From Virgibacillus_N oceani_A (GTDB lineage Bacteria > Bacillota > Bacilli > Bacillales > Amphibacillaceae): DNA of 64,000 nucleotides. Location: assembly GCA_041521345.1 (NCBI GenBank), contig JBGOHB010000001.1. One strand, written 5' to 3'. The notes below the pieces were generated by a model. It saw only the letters and a list, made by a program, of their open reading frames with translations, was not told the DNA's origin and ran no database searches. The translations under genes were made by a program, and so were the position numbers. This document shows positions 9,106 to 18,096 of this stretch, piece after piece. The number at the start of each line of letters is the position of its first letter. The first letter of the stretch is position 1.

Positions 9106-9572
9106 TTTTTCGATTTCCCTTTCTTTCTTTCATCGATGATGGTTGCTATAATAACGAGAATTACCCCTATAGTGAGTGCTGAATCAGCCACATTGAAGAT
9201 AGGGAAATTATACCCGAAAATATGAAAATCAAGAAAATCCACGACTTCCTGATGCAGCAACCGGTCGATAAAATTACCGATGGCACCGCCTAAAATAAAG
9301 CTTAAAGATACTGCAAGCAGCTTACTTTCTTTTGCGTACTTCTGCATGTAAAAGATAATTCCGATTACCACAAGTACGGTAATAATATAAAAAAATGTCA
9401 TTTGACCCTTTAATATTCCCCATGCAGCCCCAGCATTTCGATGAGATGTTATGTAGAAGAAATTTTCAATGATCGGAATTCGTTCTCCCAGCTCCATCGT
9501 GCTGGCTATGATCCATTTTGTTAATTGATCAATTCCAATAATGACAAGCGCAATTAAATAGTACCAATGCAT
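9102..9572 (-). CDS. lspA: Lipoprotein signal peptidase (signal peptidase II)
   Basis: This is a four-helix membrane aspartic protease of 156 residues that removes signal peptides from diacylglyceryl-modified prolipoproteins such as the CtaC precursor encoded near 61 kb. The two catalytic aspartates are Asp103 in GNFIDR and Asp130 in FNVADSALT. The conserved Asn and Gly in the HRNAGAAWG loop (near 44-52) are present, and hydrophobic segments are seen near 3-20, 56-76, 86-100 and 128-146. GGAGGAAG precedes the ATG. It is coupled to ylyB by a 4-base overlap and lies just downstream of ileS. Confidence 0.96.
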   Translation of the reverse strand: MHWYYLIALVIIGIDQLTKWIIASTMELGERIPIIENFFYITSHRNAGAAWGILKGQMTFFYIITVLVVIGIIFYMQKYAKESKLLAVSLSFILGGAIGNFIDRLLHQEVVDFLDFHIFGYNFPIFNVADSALTIGVILVIIATIIDERKKGKSKK

Positions 9573-9651
9573 GCGTCTTCCTCCGTATTCAAATATCGTA
9601 CCTTTTTATTTTATATGTTATCTGGCCGATAAGCAATTTATGTAAAGAAAA

Positions 9652-9724
9652 AGCTGTCTCAAAGAACAGAATCATCACGTGATTTCCTATTCAGCTGACG
9701 AATCTGACTTCATATGAGACAGCC
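9652..9724 (-). terminator. Long-loop terminator downstream of ileS
   Basis: On the minus strand GGCTGTCTCA (from 9724) pairs with TGAGACAGC (ending at 9653), followed by TTTTTC. The ~50-base loop can form smaller stems. It sits between ileS and lspA and ends ileS transcription in the expected direction. Confidence 0.7.
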
Positions 9725-9797
9725 TTTGTTATTTTGGCATTTTCAGCAAAGATATTGCTCTAGTTAAAAACTATATAGTTATGAAATTTTCTGAGCC

Positions 9798-9831
9798 GCC
9801 CGCGGCTACCGGAATGTATTCGGCCACGGGC
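9798..9831. repeat. GC-rich stem-loop just after ileS
   Basis: GCCCGCGGC (9798-9806) faces GCCACGGGC (9823-9831) with one mismatch and a 16-base loop. There is no T-run after it on either strand, so it is not a standard terminator. It stands out in an otherwise A/T-rich spacer and lies about 25 bases past the ileS stop codon. Confidence 0.5.
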
Positions 9832-9856
9832 TAAATAAGACAAAAAAGCAATTATT

Positions 9857-12613
9857 TTATGCAGTATAATGCTCTTTCACAATGCTCGCACATCGTGAAC
9901 AAAGCTCCGGATGATCAGGATCCTCTCCAACTGTATCAGTAGATACCCAGCATCTTTGACATTTCTCGCCAGGGTGTTTCTCTACCAGTACATCCACATA
10001 TTGATACTCTTTCAACGCTGAATTACTGTCACTTATATTTACTTCAGAAACAATTAAATATTGGTGCAGATGTTCAATAGAGACAAGTACTTCTTTTATT
10101 TCATCATCTTTTGGTGCAATCGTAACTTTTGCCTCCAGTGACTTTCCAATCACCTTCTCATTTCTCGCTTCTTCCAGTGCCTTTAGTACATCATCCCGAA
10201 CCTTCATCAAATGATCCCATTTTTCCGCAACATTACGCATGCCGGCAATTTCTCTTGGTTCTGGAATGTCTGTTAATTGAACACTTTCTTCTGCAGCACC
10301 CGGAATATATTCCCATACTTCATCCATTGTATGCGGAATAATTGGTGTTAATAGTTTTACCAGTGTGGTTAAAATTTCATAGTACCCTGTTTGAATACTA
10401 CTGCGTCGTTTGTCATTACGAGCTTCGATGTATAATACATCCTTGGCGAAATCCAGGTAGAATGAACTTAAATCAACCGCACAGAAATTATGAATTTGAT
10501 GAAAAATTGGGGAATACTCGTATCCCTCATAGTTTTCACGTACATCCTTCAACAGGTTCTGCAGCCTGTGAAGCATATATTTGTCGGCTTCTTCCAGCTC
10601 CGATTCAGGCACACTGTCTTTCTTTGGATCAAAATCAGCCAGATTTGCCAGCATAAAACGGAATGTATTGCGGATTTTCCGGTACGCTTCGGAAATTTGT
10701 TTTAAAATATCAGGAGAAATTCTTACATCTGCCTGATAATCCACAGAGGAAACCCATAATCGCAATATATCAGCACCTAGCTGTTTTTGAACTTTTGCCG
10801 GAACCATCACGTTGCCTAGTGATTTACTCATTTTTCTTCCTTCACCATCAAGTACGAAACCATGAGTTATAATTGCTTTGTAAGGTGATTTTCCTGTAAC
10901 GGCAACCGCAGTTGACAAGGATGAATTAAACCATCCGCGGTATTGGTCACTCCCTTCCAAATAAACATCAGCAGGTCGACGATGACCCTCACGTTTCATC
11001 AGAACTGCCTCATGGGAGGAACCAGAGTCAAACCATACATCCATAATATCTGTTTCTTTCGTAAATTTGCCATTAGGACTGTGTTCTGATGAAAATCCTT
11101 CCGGCAATAAATCTTTTGCTTCCGATTCAAACCAAATATTAGAACCATGCTCTCTGAAAAGATCTGACACATGGGAAATGGTCTCATCTGTAATAATCGG
11201 TGTTTTATCCTCTGCATAAAAGACAGGTATTGGTACGCCCCATGTGCGCTGACGAGAAATACACCAGTCTTCCCTGTCCCTGACCATATTATGAAGTCTT
11301 GTTTCTCCCCAATTTGGGTACCAGTTAATTTCCTTAATTTCAGCCAGTATATTGTCACGGAAATCCTTAATGGATGCAAACCATTGGGAAGTTGCACGGA
11401 AAATAGTCGGTTTTTTCGTTCTCCAATCATGCGGATAAGAGTGCGTAATAAAGGCAAGCTTTAATAGCGCTCCCGCTTCTTCCAGTTTCTCCGTAATCAC
11501 CTTATTTGCTTTATCATAAAACAAACCTTCAAATCCGGGAGCTTCTGCAGTAAATACTCCTTTTCCATCCACAGGGTTCAATGCTTCTATACCGTAGCTG
11601 CGGGAAACATAAAAGTCATCTTCCCCGTGCCCTGGTGCAGTGTGCACACAGCCTGTTCCTGCTTCTGTTGTTACATGATCCCCAAGCATAACCAGAGAAT
11701 CGCGTTCATAGAAAGGATGTTTGGCAACAATTTTGTCTGCTTCTTCTCCTTTAAATGTTTTGACCACTTCAATGTCTTCCCAGCTTAATTCTTGCGTAAT
11801 GCTTTCCAATAAAGCTTCGGCAACGATGAATTTTTCCTCTCCAACTTTAACAACGACATATTGAAGTTCCGGGTGAAGACTGATCCCCAGGTTAGCTGGA
11901 ATGGTCCACGGTGTAGTTGTCCATATAATTAATTTCTCCCCGCCATCAAGCAATTTTTTTCCATCTTTCACTTCAAAGGATACATAAATTGAGGGGGAAC
12001 GTTTATCTTTATATTCGATTTCCGCTTCTGCAAGTGCTGATTCAGAGGATGGTGACCAGTATACAGGCTTCAATCCTTTATAAATATAGCCTTTTTTGGC
12101 CATTTCACCGAAAACCTTAATTTGTGCAGCTTCATAGTCTTTTGTAAGTGTAATGTAAGGGTTATCCCAGTCTCCGCGGACACCCATCTTTTTAAATTGT
12201 GTACGCTGATTGTCCAGCTGGCCGAGTGCATATTCTGCACACATTTGTCTGAATTCGGCAATACCAAGTTCTTTTCGGTTAATTTTTTTTGTTTTTGTGA
12301 GCGCCGTTTCCACTGGCAATCCATGCGTATCCCACCCAGGGATGTACGGAGCATGGTATCCGGACATTGATTTGTACCTGGTTATAAAATCCTTCAGTAT
12401 CTTATTTAAAGCATGGCCGATATGGAGGTCGCCATTTGCGTACGGCGGACCGTCATGAAGGATAAATAATGGTCTTCCTTTCGTTCTTTCCAGTCCTTTT
12501 TCATAAATCTTCTCTTCTTCCCATTTCTCCTGTCTTAGCGGTTCTTTATTAGGCAAATTGCCTCGCATGGGGAATTTTGTTTTAGGCATTAATAATGTTT
12601 CCTTATAATCCAT
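9857..12613 (-). CDS. ileS: Isoleucyl-tRNA synthetase
   Basis: The 918-residue class I synthetase charges tRNA-Ile. The HIGH signature is at residues 64-67 (GDLHIGHALNK), KMSKSLGN lies near 597, and a C-terminal zinc site is formed by CQRC and CSRC (roughly 886-908). Editing-domain sequences rich in threonine (WTTTPWTIP) occur near 230. A GGGAGG site precedes the ATG. The gene is preceded by an isoleucine T-box leader and followed by a long-loop hairpin, so it looks monocistronic between divIVA and lspA. Confidence 0.98.
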   Translation of the reverse strand: MDYKETLLMPKTKFPMRGNLPNKEPLRQEKWEEEKIYEKGLERTKGRPLFILHDGPPYANGDLHIGHALNKILKDFITRYKSMSGYHAPYIPGWDTHGLPVETALTKTKKINRKELGIAEFRQMCAEYALGQLDNQRTQFKKMGVRGDWDNPYITLTKDYEAAQIKVFGEMAKKGYIYKGLKPVYWSPSSESALAEAEIEYKDKRSPSIYVSFEVKDGKKLLDGGEKLIIWTTTPWTIPANLGISLHPELQYVVVKVGEEKFIVAEALLESITQELSWEDIEVVKTFKGEEADKIVAKHPFYERDSLVMLGDHVTTEAGTGCVHTAPGHGEDDFYVSRSYGIEALNPVDGKGVFTAEAPGFEGLFYDKANKVITEKLEEAGALLKLAFITHSYPHDWRTKKPTIFRATSQWFASIKDFRDNILAEIKEINWYPNWGETRLHNMVRDREDWCISRQRTWGVPIPVFYAEDKTPIITDETISHVSDLFREHGSNIWFESEAKDLLPEGFSSEHSPNGKFTKETDIMDVWFDSGSSHEAVLMKREGHRRPADVYLEGSDQYRGWFNSSLSTAVAVTGKSPYKAIITHGFVLDGEGRKMSKSLGNVMVPAKVQKQLGADILRLWVSSVDYQADVRISPDILKQISEAYRKIRNTFRFMLANLADFDPKKDSVPESELEEADKYMLHRLQNLLKDVRENYEGYEYSPIFHQIHNFCAVDLSSFYLDFAKDVLYIEARNDKRRSSIQTGYYEILTTLVKLLTPIIPHTMDEVWEYIPGAAEESVQLTDIPEPREIAGMRNVAEKWDHLMKVRDDVLKALEEARNEKVIGKSLEAKVTIAPKDDEIKEVLVSIEHLHQYLIVSEVNISDSNSALKEYQYVDVLVEKHPGEKCQRCWVSTDTVGEDPDHPELCSRCASIVKEHYTA

Positions 12614-12660
12614 TTTATTTTCCTCCCTTTACAGTATACGATTATTATGAGTTCCATTTA

Positions 12661-12950
12661 TTGCTTTAAAAAATAAAAAAAGCCCTCTATCCCTAAAGGG
12701 ACGAGAAGCCTCGCGGTACCACCCTTATAAATTTAAAATGACACAATTTTAAATTCACTCGATATTCGTAACGTGAATCAACGGCCATTATTACTCGATT
12801 CATAATGGCTGCTCCGGAATGATCTTCTACAAGTAACTCTGCACCAGGCTCTCACCGCCCCCTGACTCGCTATAGCAGAAATAACTTCTATACTATTTCC
12901 ATCATTGCATTTTATTTCGTGAAGTTTGATTATGAATTATATGTATAATT
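12661..12950 (-). promoter_or_regulatory. T-box riboswitch leader of ileS (isoleucine)
   Basis: Read on the minus strand, the leader carries the near-invariant T-box AGGGTGGTACCGCGAGG, whose TGG pairs with the tRNA acceptor end. It is followed by a terminator made of CCCTTTAGGG and flanking pairs with a TTTTTTT tail. Further upstream, stem I shows GGTGAGAGCC and a specifier region GAAGATCATTCCGG. The ATC triplet in it is an isoleucine codon followed by a purine, the usual specifier context. Uncharged tRNA-Ile should promote read-through into ileS. The 5' boundary is approximate. Confidence 0.95.
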
Positions 12951-12967
12951 CCAAATAACGTCAAGTC

Positions 12968-13471
12968 TTAAGAATCATTTTCCACTAAATCGAGCTCTTC
13001 ACCTATATCTGTATCAAAAAGATCTTCCCAATCTCCTGTATTTATCATTTCCATTTGTGCTTCTACCAGCATTTTCAATCTGGTACGGAAAACTTTTGCC
13101 TGTTTCTTCAGTTCTTCAACATCCATGGAAATACGGCGTGATTTTGTTAATGCTTCATTAATAATACGATCGGCATTTTTTTCCGCTTCTTTTATAATTA
13201 ACTTGGATTCTTTTGTTGCATTGCCTGTAAGTTCTTCAGCTGTTTCCTGGGCAATTAAAATGGATTTATTTAAAGTTTCTTCAATATTGGTGAAATGTCC
13301 CAGCTTTTCATTAAGCTGATTGACCTTCTCCTCTAAATCTTTTTTCTCTCTGATCGTCATCTCATAATCTTTAATAACCTGATCAAGAAATTCATTTACT
13401 TCATCTTCATCATAGCCTTTAAACTTTCTTGTAAACTCTTTATTATGAATATCCAATGGTGTTAATGACAT
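12968..13471 (-). CDS. divIVA: Cell-division / polar scaffold protein DivIVA
   Basis: DivIVA recognises negatively curved membrane at poles and septa and recruits division-site and sporulation partners. The conserved N-terminal lipid-binding segment MSLTPLDIHNKEFTRKF is followed by GYDEDEVNEFLDQV and a long predicted coiled coil, then an acidic tail. The frame is open to a GTG at 13480, but GGAGG sits eight bases before the ATG at 13471, which also matches the family N-terminus (167 residues). It follows the ylm genes as in other Firmicutes. Confidence 0.96.
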   Translation of the reverse strand: MSLTPLDIHNKEFTRKFKGYDEDEVNEFLDQVIKDYEMTIREKKDLEEKVNQLNEKLGHFTNIEETLNKSILIAQETAEELTGNATKESKLIIKEAEKNADRIINEALTKSRRISMDVEELKKQAKVFRTRLKMLVEAQMEMINTGDWEDLFDTDIGEELDLVENDS

Positions 13472-13537
13472 ATCGGCCACCTCCGTTCGAACTGCTTGTA
13501 AAATAATAAAAATGTATTCGACAATATACTATGGTTT

Positions 13538-14314
13538 CTATTTTAGCACAGCCATTGTGATTTTCAACTTATCTTTTTTTGTTTTTCCATTTATCGTTTC
13601 GAGCTTACTTCTTCCTTTGCCTCGTACAGATAACATATCGCCTTCCTGCAGCAAAAATTTTGCTTCTTCGACAACCTTATAATTCACTTTCACAAATTGT
13701 CTTTTTATTAATTCAAGGGCTGTTTTCCTTGAAAGTTGATATGTTTCCTTTAAAACGACATCAAGCCGTAAAGAAGCTATCGTATGGTCTCTCTCTATCC
13801 ACTCCACCTTTTTATCTATGATAGAAGATAAAGATTTCTCTTTTAGTGTTATCGCTGCTTTGTTGATGGAGGTAAGATTTACTATAACATATGCAGCTAT
13901 TTCACTGGCCAATATGATTTGAATTTTTCCGTCCTCCACCATAATGTCACCAAGTTTATTTCTTTTCATGCCAAGTGACAAACATGCTCCTAAAATATCA
14001 CGGTGGGTTAAGGTTAAAAACTTTTCCGGATAGGTTGCTTCAAGCATGGTGAGGGAAAAGTCTTTCTCTGCTACTTCCTCATAGTACGGATATATAATAG
14101 CACGCTGTCTTTCTGCATTTTGGAAACCGCCAAATATATCAAATTTTAGATCCGCGTCATTACTGCCAACGATCATGCTGACAATTTGCTGCTCCCTTGG
14201 ATCCAGAAAATCAGTTTGTTTATTTATAAATGACCTTTCTACTTGTTCTTTCCATGAAAGCACCTGATCAATAAATGGCCTTTCATCTTTTCGGAAATGC
14301 TGATAAATATCCAT
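13538..14314 (-). CDS. ylmH: S4-domain RNA-binding protein YlmH
   Basis: The 258-residue protein ends in an S4 RNA-binding fold (about 180-240, RLDVVLKETYQLSRKTALEL, with GDMLSVRGKGR near its end), preceded by the YlmH-specific N-terminal region. Homologues bind the large ribosomal subunit near stalled peptidyl-tRNA and have been linked to ribosome-quality control and cell division. The sequence alone supports RNA binding only. It lies between ylmG and divIVA in the conserved ylm cluster and has AAGGAAG upstream of its ATG. Confidence 0.92.
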   Translation of the reverse strand: MDIYQHFRKDERPFIDQVLSWKEQVERSFINKQTDFLDPREQQIVSMIVGSNDADLKFDIFGGFQNAERQRAIIYPYYEEVAEKDFSLTMLEATYPEKFLTLTHRDILGACLSLGMKRNKLGDIMVEDGKIQIILASEIAAYVIVNLTSINKAAITLKEKSLSSIIDKKVEWIERDHTIASLRLDVVLKETYQLSRKTALELIKRQFVKVNYKVVEEAKFLLQEGDMLSVRGKGRSKLETINGKTKKDKLKITMAVLK

Positions 14315-14326
14315 TTCAAACTTCCT

Positions 14327-14593
14327 TTATAAAGCAATCATCTGATATAGCTCGAAAACGCCAAACCTTGCTAAATGAAGCACAAGAATACCAACAATTG
14401 GTGATAAATCAATCATACCAAGAGGGGGAATTATTTTCCGAAAAGGCTCAAGGTAAGGTTCACATATTTTAGTTAAAAAAGTTCCGAATGCAGATTCTCG
14501 TGCACCCGGGAACCAGGACATGAAAATATATACGATTAATGCATAACTGTAAATCATTAATGCATTTGATACTATTCCAAACAATAAAGCCAT
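14327..14593 (-). CDS. ylmG: YggT-family membrane protein YlmG
   Basis: This small protein of 88 residues has two hydrophobic helices (about 4-26 and 63-85) flanking a loop with WFPGARES and EPYLEPFRKIIPP, the hallmark of the YggT family. Homologues are tied to division-septum or membrane organisation, and in plastids to nucleoid and thylakoid functions. The biochemical role is unknown. It lies between sepF and ylmH, as in B. subtilis, and is probably co-transcribed with them (gaps of 8 and 12 bases). Confidence 0.9.
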   Translation of the reverse strand: MALLFGIVSNALMIYSYALIVYIFMSWFPGARESAFGTFLTKICEPYLEPFRKIIPPLGMIDLSPIVGILVLHLARFGVFELYQMIAL

Positions 14594-14601
14594 ATTTTAT
14601 T

Positions 14602-15021
14602 TTACCATCCTTTTTCGTATTCTTTTTCCATGAAGGATTCTGTGATGGAACCGGTCACATCAATATTATCAGGTGTACATAAAAACGTATCTGCACCAAG
14701 CTTCTGAATATCCCCATTGATTGCATATACTGTTCCACTTAGAAAATCCACGATTCGTTTTGCCTGCTGATGTTCCACACGCTGCAAGTTAATGACAACA
14801 GCCCGTCTATTTACAATATTATCGGCAATCTCCTGTGCTTCATTATAATTTCTAGGTTCACAAAGTACCACTTTTGCAGGTGACTTTTGAATGCTTGAGA
14901 GATTCACGACATTTTGTTTGTTTTGCTTATTCAGCGGCTCATCCGATTCAACAGGTTCCTCAACATATTCATATTCGTCTTCCATGGTGAAGTAATCTTT
15001 AATCTTATTCTTTATACTCAT
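14602..15021 (-). CDS. sepF: Cell-division protein SepF
   Basis: SepF polymerises into arcs that bind FtsZ bundles and tether them to the membrane. The N-terminus MSIKNKIKDYFTMEDEYEY is the amphipathic membrane-targeting helix. After an acidic linker comes the compact SepF core (about 50-125) with RNYNEAQEIADNIVNRRAVV and the glycine turn in VYAINGDIQKLG. Two adjacent ATGs exist; the second (15021) is better spaced from GAGGTG. It belongs to the ylm cluster close to divIVA. Confidence 0.94.
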   Translation of the reverse strand: MSIKNKIKDYFTMEDEYEYVEEPVESDEPLNKQNKQNVVNLSSIQKSPAKVVLCEPRNYNEAQEIADNIVNRRAVVINLQRVEHQQAKRIVDFLSGTVYAINGDIQKLGADTFLCTPDNIDVTGSITESFMEKEYEKGW

Positions 15022-15044
15022 CATCTCACCTCTTGTCCCTTTTT

Positions 15045-15716
15045 TTATTCGCCAACAAGGCTTGAACCAATACGTATATGAGTTGCACCTGCTTCTATAG
15101 CCAATGAAAAGTCATTACTCATGCCCATGGATAAAAATTTACAAGGTGCGTGGGAAAAGTTTTGACTCCTTGCTTTATCTCTTAATGCAGCAAGATCCCT
15201 AAAAATTTCTTTTAAACGGGATTCATCCTCTATATGAGGAGCCATTGTCATCAGGCCAACGATGCGTATTTTTTCGTATTTGCCAACTTCTTCTATGAAA
15301 GACACTACTTCTTCTGGTTTGAGTCCATGCTTTGATTCTTCCCCACTCACATTTACTTGCACAAAGCAATTCATCGTCTGATTTGCCCGTTTATTAATTT
15401 CTTTCGCTAATGACATCCTGTCCAATGAATGAATCATATCTACTTTATCAATAACATCCTTTACCTTTCTCGATTGCAATGTACCGATAAAATGCCATTT
15501 TGCCCTGTCCCCGATATGGTCATATTTTGTCAGAAAACCTTCCAGCCGATTTTCCCCAAAATTTGTAATACCAGACTGTAATGCTTCTTCTGTTCGTTCT
15601 ATTGTAACATATTTTGTCACACCAATTACGGTAATTTCTTCTATATTTCGATTACTTTTTGCACATGCCTGTCTGATTTGTTCCTTTATGTTTGCCAAGT
15701 TAACTGCTACATCCAT
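15045..15716 (-). CDS. ylmE: PLP-binding protein YlmE (YggS/PROSC family)
   Basis: This is a single-domain fold-type III pyridoxal-phosphate protein that controls free PLP levels; no catalytic turnover is assigned to the family. The PLP lysine lies in IGVTKYV, and GENRLEGF, WHFIGTLQSRK and the C-terminal phosphate-binding SMGMSNDF and RIGSSLVGE motifs are all present. The open frame begins at 15725 (ATG), but that codon is only two bases from GGAG. The ATG at 15716 fits the spacing and the family length (223 residues). Part of the ylm set. Confidence 0.94.
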   Translation of the reverse strand: MDVAVNLANIKEQIRQACAKSNRNIEEITVIGVTKYVTIERTEEALQSGITNFGENRLEGFLTKYDHIGDRAKWHFIGTLQSRKVKDVIDKVDMIHSLDRMSLAKEINKRANQTMNCFVQVNVSGEESKHGLKPEEVVSFIEEVGKYEKIRIVGLMTMAPHIEDESRLKEIFRDLAALRDKARSQNFSHAPCKFLSMGMSNDFSLAIEAGATHIRIGSSLVGE

Positions 15717-15742
15717 TATTACCATTTCTCCTTTAAAAATAG

Positions 15743-16552
15743 TTAAAGGGAAAAGCCAATAAATCCTGCCATTCTTCCCGTTTTCCCCTCATCTCTCCTA
15801 TGTGAAAAAAATAACTGCTCATCCTTATACGTACAGTAGCTGGTTACATCTATATTATTACGTAATACCCCTGATTGTAAAAGGATATCCACATTTAACT
15901 GTTTTAAATCGAGCAGAAATCGAGCATTTTCCTGAGGAATAACGGCATTATCACTAAGTTCCGACGGTATATGACTAATGACATGCTCATCGACTTCATA
16001 ATATTTTGTTGAAATACATGGCCCGATGGCAACAAGCAGATCTTCTGCAAGCACTCCTTCCTCTTGAAAGGCGGATACCATGTTGGAAGCCATGCCATTC
16101 ACTGTTCCTTTCCACCCAGCATGGGCGATTCCAATATATTCTGTTTTTGGGTCAAAGAAAAACAACGGCACACAATCAGCAAAATAAGCGATACAGAAAA
16201 TTCCTTTTTTGTCTGTAATCAATCCATCTGTATCCGGAATAGAAGTTGTTAGCGATGCAGCACCACTACCTTTGTTTTCCTTATCCACCTTCTTTACCTT
16301 TGTCTTATGAACCTGCTCTCCACTAACCCATTCATTGATCGAAAAAGATACATCATCCAACAGTAATTTTCTGTTTGCCAAAACATGTTGTTTATCATCA
16401 TTTACGTGTAATCCAATATTTAAAGAATCAAATGGTACCTCACTTACCCCGCCGGTTCTTGTAGTAAATCCGGCAATTAATCCGGGAATCTTGTTTTGCC
16501 AGCTTTTGATAGAGAGAATCCTTTCATTTTCCTGTCTAAATGGTTCACTCAT
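15743..16552 (-). CDS. ylmD: YfiH/LACC1-family purine nucleoside-processing protein YlmD
   Basis: The 269-residue protein belongs to the YfiH family (formerly called polyphenol oxidase or laccase domain). Members studied act on purine nucleosides as phosphorylase or deaminase. The conserved metal-site residues are seen in GEQVHKTKV, YFADCVPLFF and IGIAHAGWKGTV, and the C-terminal SYCTYKDEQLFFSHRRDE is typical. AAGGAGG precedes the ATG. It is the fifth gene of ylmCDEFGH, where its link to division is unexplained. Confidence 0.9.
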   Translation of the reverse strand: MSEPFRQENERILSIKSWQNKIPGLIAGFTTRTGGVSEVPFDSLNIGLHVNDDKQHVLANRKLLLDDVSFSINEWVSGEQVHKTKVKKVDKENKGSGAASLTTSIPDTDGLITDKKGIFCIAYFADCVPLFFFDPKTEYIGIAHAGWKGTVNGMASNMVSAFQEEGVLAEDLLVAIGPCISTKYYEVDEHVISHIPSELSDNAVIPQENARFLLDLKQLNVDILLQSGVLRNNIDVTSYCTYKDEQLFFSHRRDEGKTGRMAGFIGFSL

Positions 16553-16608
16553 GCTGCTGCCTCCTTAGCTAAAATTACTTGTCCATTTTAACACACTTCT
16601 CTGCCTTT

Positions 16609-16866
16609 TTATGAAGGTCCATATAATTTTGGCTGGTCCACATTCCTGACGAGGATCACATCAGATCCTATCCTGACAATTTGACTCCAGTGAATGACCA
16701 ATTCTTCCGGTTTATCAAAAAAACCTTTTTTCTCTTTCATCATTAACACAATGCCAATAATCCTGCCGATGTCTGTATCTATTTCCAGGTCGGAGATATG
16801 ACCCAGCCGACTCCCATCATCAATAATAATAACCTCTTTTAATTGAAGCTCCGATAATCTGATCAT
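16609..16866 (-). CDS. ylmC: YlmC/YmxH-family PRC-barrel protein
   Basis: A small protein of 85 residues with a PRC-barrel-like fold (about 5-80): LSELQLKEVIIIDDGSRLG and a hydrophobic VIHWSQIVRIGSDVILV strand pair. Members are often annotated as sporulation proteins because of their position near sigma-factor genes and the YmxH paralogue. No enzyme activity is known. It has its own upstream spacer of 320 bases, so it starts the ylm transcript after a terminator that closes sigG. Confidence 0.85.
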   Translation of the reverse strand: MIRLSELQLKEVIIIDDGSRLGHISDLEIDTDIGRIIGIVLMMKEKKGFFDKPEELVIHWSQIVRIGSDVILVRNVDQPKLYGPS

Positions 16867-16989
16867 CCCTCTTCACCCCCATTATACTTTTAATTATATG
16901 CAAGCAGAATTCATTTTAGAAAGCATTAGATAACTTGCCTTATTTCCCCGTTCTTATAGTGAACCATTTCGCTTTTCTCCTTCAATCAC

Positions 16990-17027
16990 AAAAAAGAAAC
17001 AAGGCAATCATCGCCCTGTTTCTTTTA
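16990..17027 (-). terminator. Terminator after sigG
   Basis: AAAGAAACAGGGC and GCCTTGTTTCTTT (minus strand) form a stem with one G-T pair and a short loop (arms at 16993-17005 and 17013-17025), followed by TTTTTG. It closes the sigG transcript. The rest of the 320-base spacer 16867-17187 must hold the ylmC promoter, but no convincing box was identified. Confidence 0.8.
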
Positions 17028-17187
17028 CTTTTTCATGGAATTTTTTACATAATAAAGATTATATTAAATCCTCCTCGTTTCATGCTATTTTACAAATTTT
17101 TATAAAAACCGGCACAAAGAATTTAATTATTTTATTAATTTCTTCACGATTATCCCCGGCAATAACTCTAAATTAAAAAGACATTCA

Positions 17188-17970
17188 TTATTCAAACATC
17201 TGCTTATTCATCTGACTGATCGCTGCTTTTTCAAGTCTCGACACCTGAGCCTGGGAAATCCCAATCTCATCTGCGACTTCCATTTGTGTCTTTCCTTGGA
17301 AAAACCGCTTATTCAATATCATTTTTTCCCTTTCATTCAGTTGATACATTCCTTCTTTTAACGAGAGTTTGTCCAGCCATGTGGAGTCTTTATCCTTCTC
17401 ATCACTAATTTGATCCATTACAAAAATCGGGTCGCCCCCATCGTTGTATATAGGTTCAAATAAAGAAACAGGATCCTGGATCGCTTCCATAGCAAATACA
17501 ATATCTGAATGAGGAAGATCCATTTCTTCTGCAATTTCCATTGCGGTTGGTTCTTTCGATGTTTTATTGATCAGTCCCTCTCTTACCTGTAATGCCTTAT
17601 AGGCAACATCTCTTAATGATCTCGAAACTCTTATCGGATTATTATCCCGTAAGTACCTTCTAATTTCGCCAATGATCATTGGAACAGCATACGTTGAAAA
17701 CCTCACATTATGCGATAAATCAAAGTTATCAATTGATTTCATTAAACCGATACAACCTACCTGGAATAAGTCATCAACATATTCACCGCGATTATTAAAT
17801 CGCTGAATAACACTTAATACCAGTCTTAGATTGCCATTTACCAGTTCTTCCCGTGCAGAAAGATCATCTTCTTGTTGCATTCGTATAAATAGCTTTCGCA
17901 TTTCTTCATTTTTAAGTACAGGCAGCTTTGATGTATCAACACCACATATTTCAACTTTATGTCTAGTCAT
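17188..17970 (-). CDS. sigG: Late forespore RNA polymerase sigma factor SigG
   Basis: The 260-residue sigma-70 family protein directs late forespore transcription. The N-terminus KVEICGVDTSKLPVLKNEEM is characteristic of SigG rather than SigF. Region 2 (ELVNGNLRLVLSVI, QVGCIGLMKSID, FSTYAVPMIIGEIRRYL) is followed by region 4 with a helix-turn-helix (GKTQMEVADEIGISQAQVS, near 230-250). It lies 126 bases downstream of sigE, the same arrangement as in B. subtilis. There it is read from its own forespore promoter; a convincing SigF/SigG promoter could not be assigned in the 126-base gap here. Confidence 0.97.
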   Translation of the reverse strand: MTRHKVEICGVDTSKLPVLKNEEMRKLFIRMQQEDDLSAREELVNGNLRLVLSVIQRFNNRGEYVDDLFQVGCIGLMKSIDNFDLSHNVRFSTYAVPMIIGEIRRYLRDNNPIRVSRSLRDVAYKALQVREGLINKTSKEPTAMEIAEEMDLPHSDIVFAMEAIQDPVSLFEPIYNDGGDPIFVMDQISDEKDKDSTWLDKLSLKEGMYQLNEREKMILNKRFFQGKTQMEVADEIGISQAQVSRLEKAAISQMNKQMFE

Positions 17971-18096
17971 TTCTGTTCAACCCTCCCAGATTGGTGATGC
18001 TGTTCATGGACAGTATCTCCCTGGGAAAGGGTTTTTATGCAGGCCGAATTTGGTCATCAAATGTTGAAAATCATTGAAAACCTTTGACAGATAAGG

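Noticed and set aside
9798..9831. A fourth family A element near ileS
   Set aside because: Only a short GCCCGCGGC stem is shared in character; the diagnostic GGTGAGACCCCGC core and CGGAAATA ends are absent.
10999..11457. 152-codon minus-strand frame inside ileS
   Set aside because: Out-of-frame shadow of ileS, whose full-length sequence is convincing.
17971..18096. SigF/SigG-type promoter before sigG (TGCATA ... GATACTG)
   Set aside because: The spacing (about 18 bases) is too long and the -10 match is weak.
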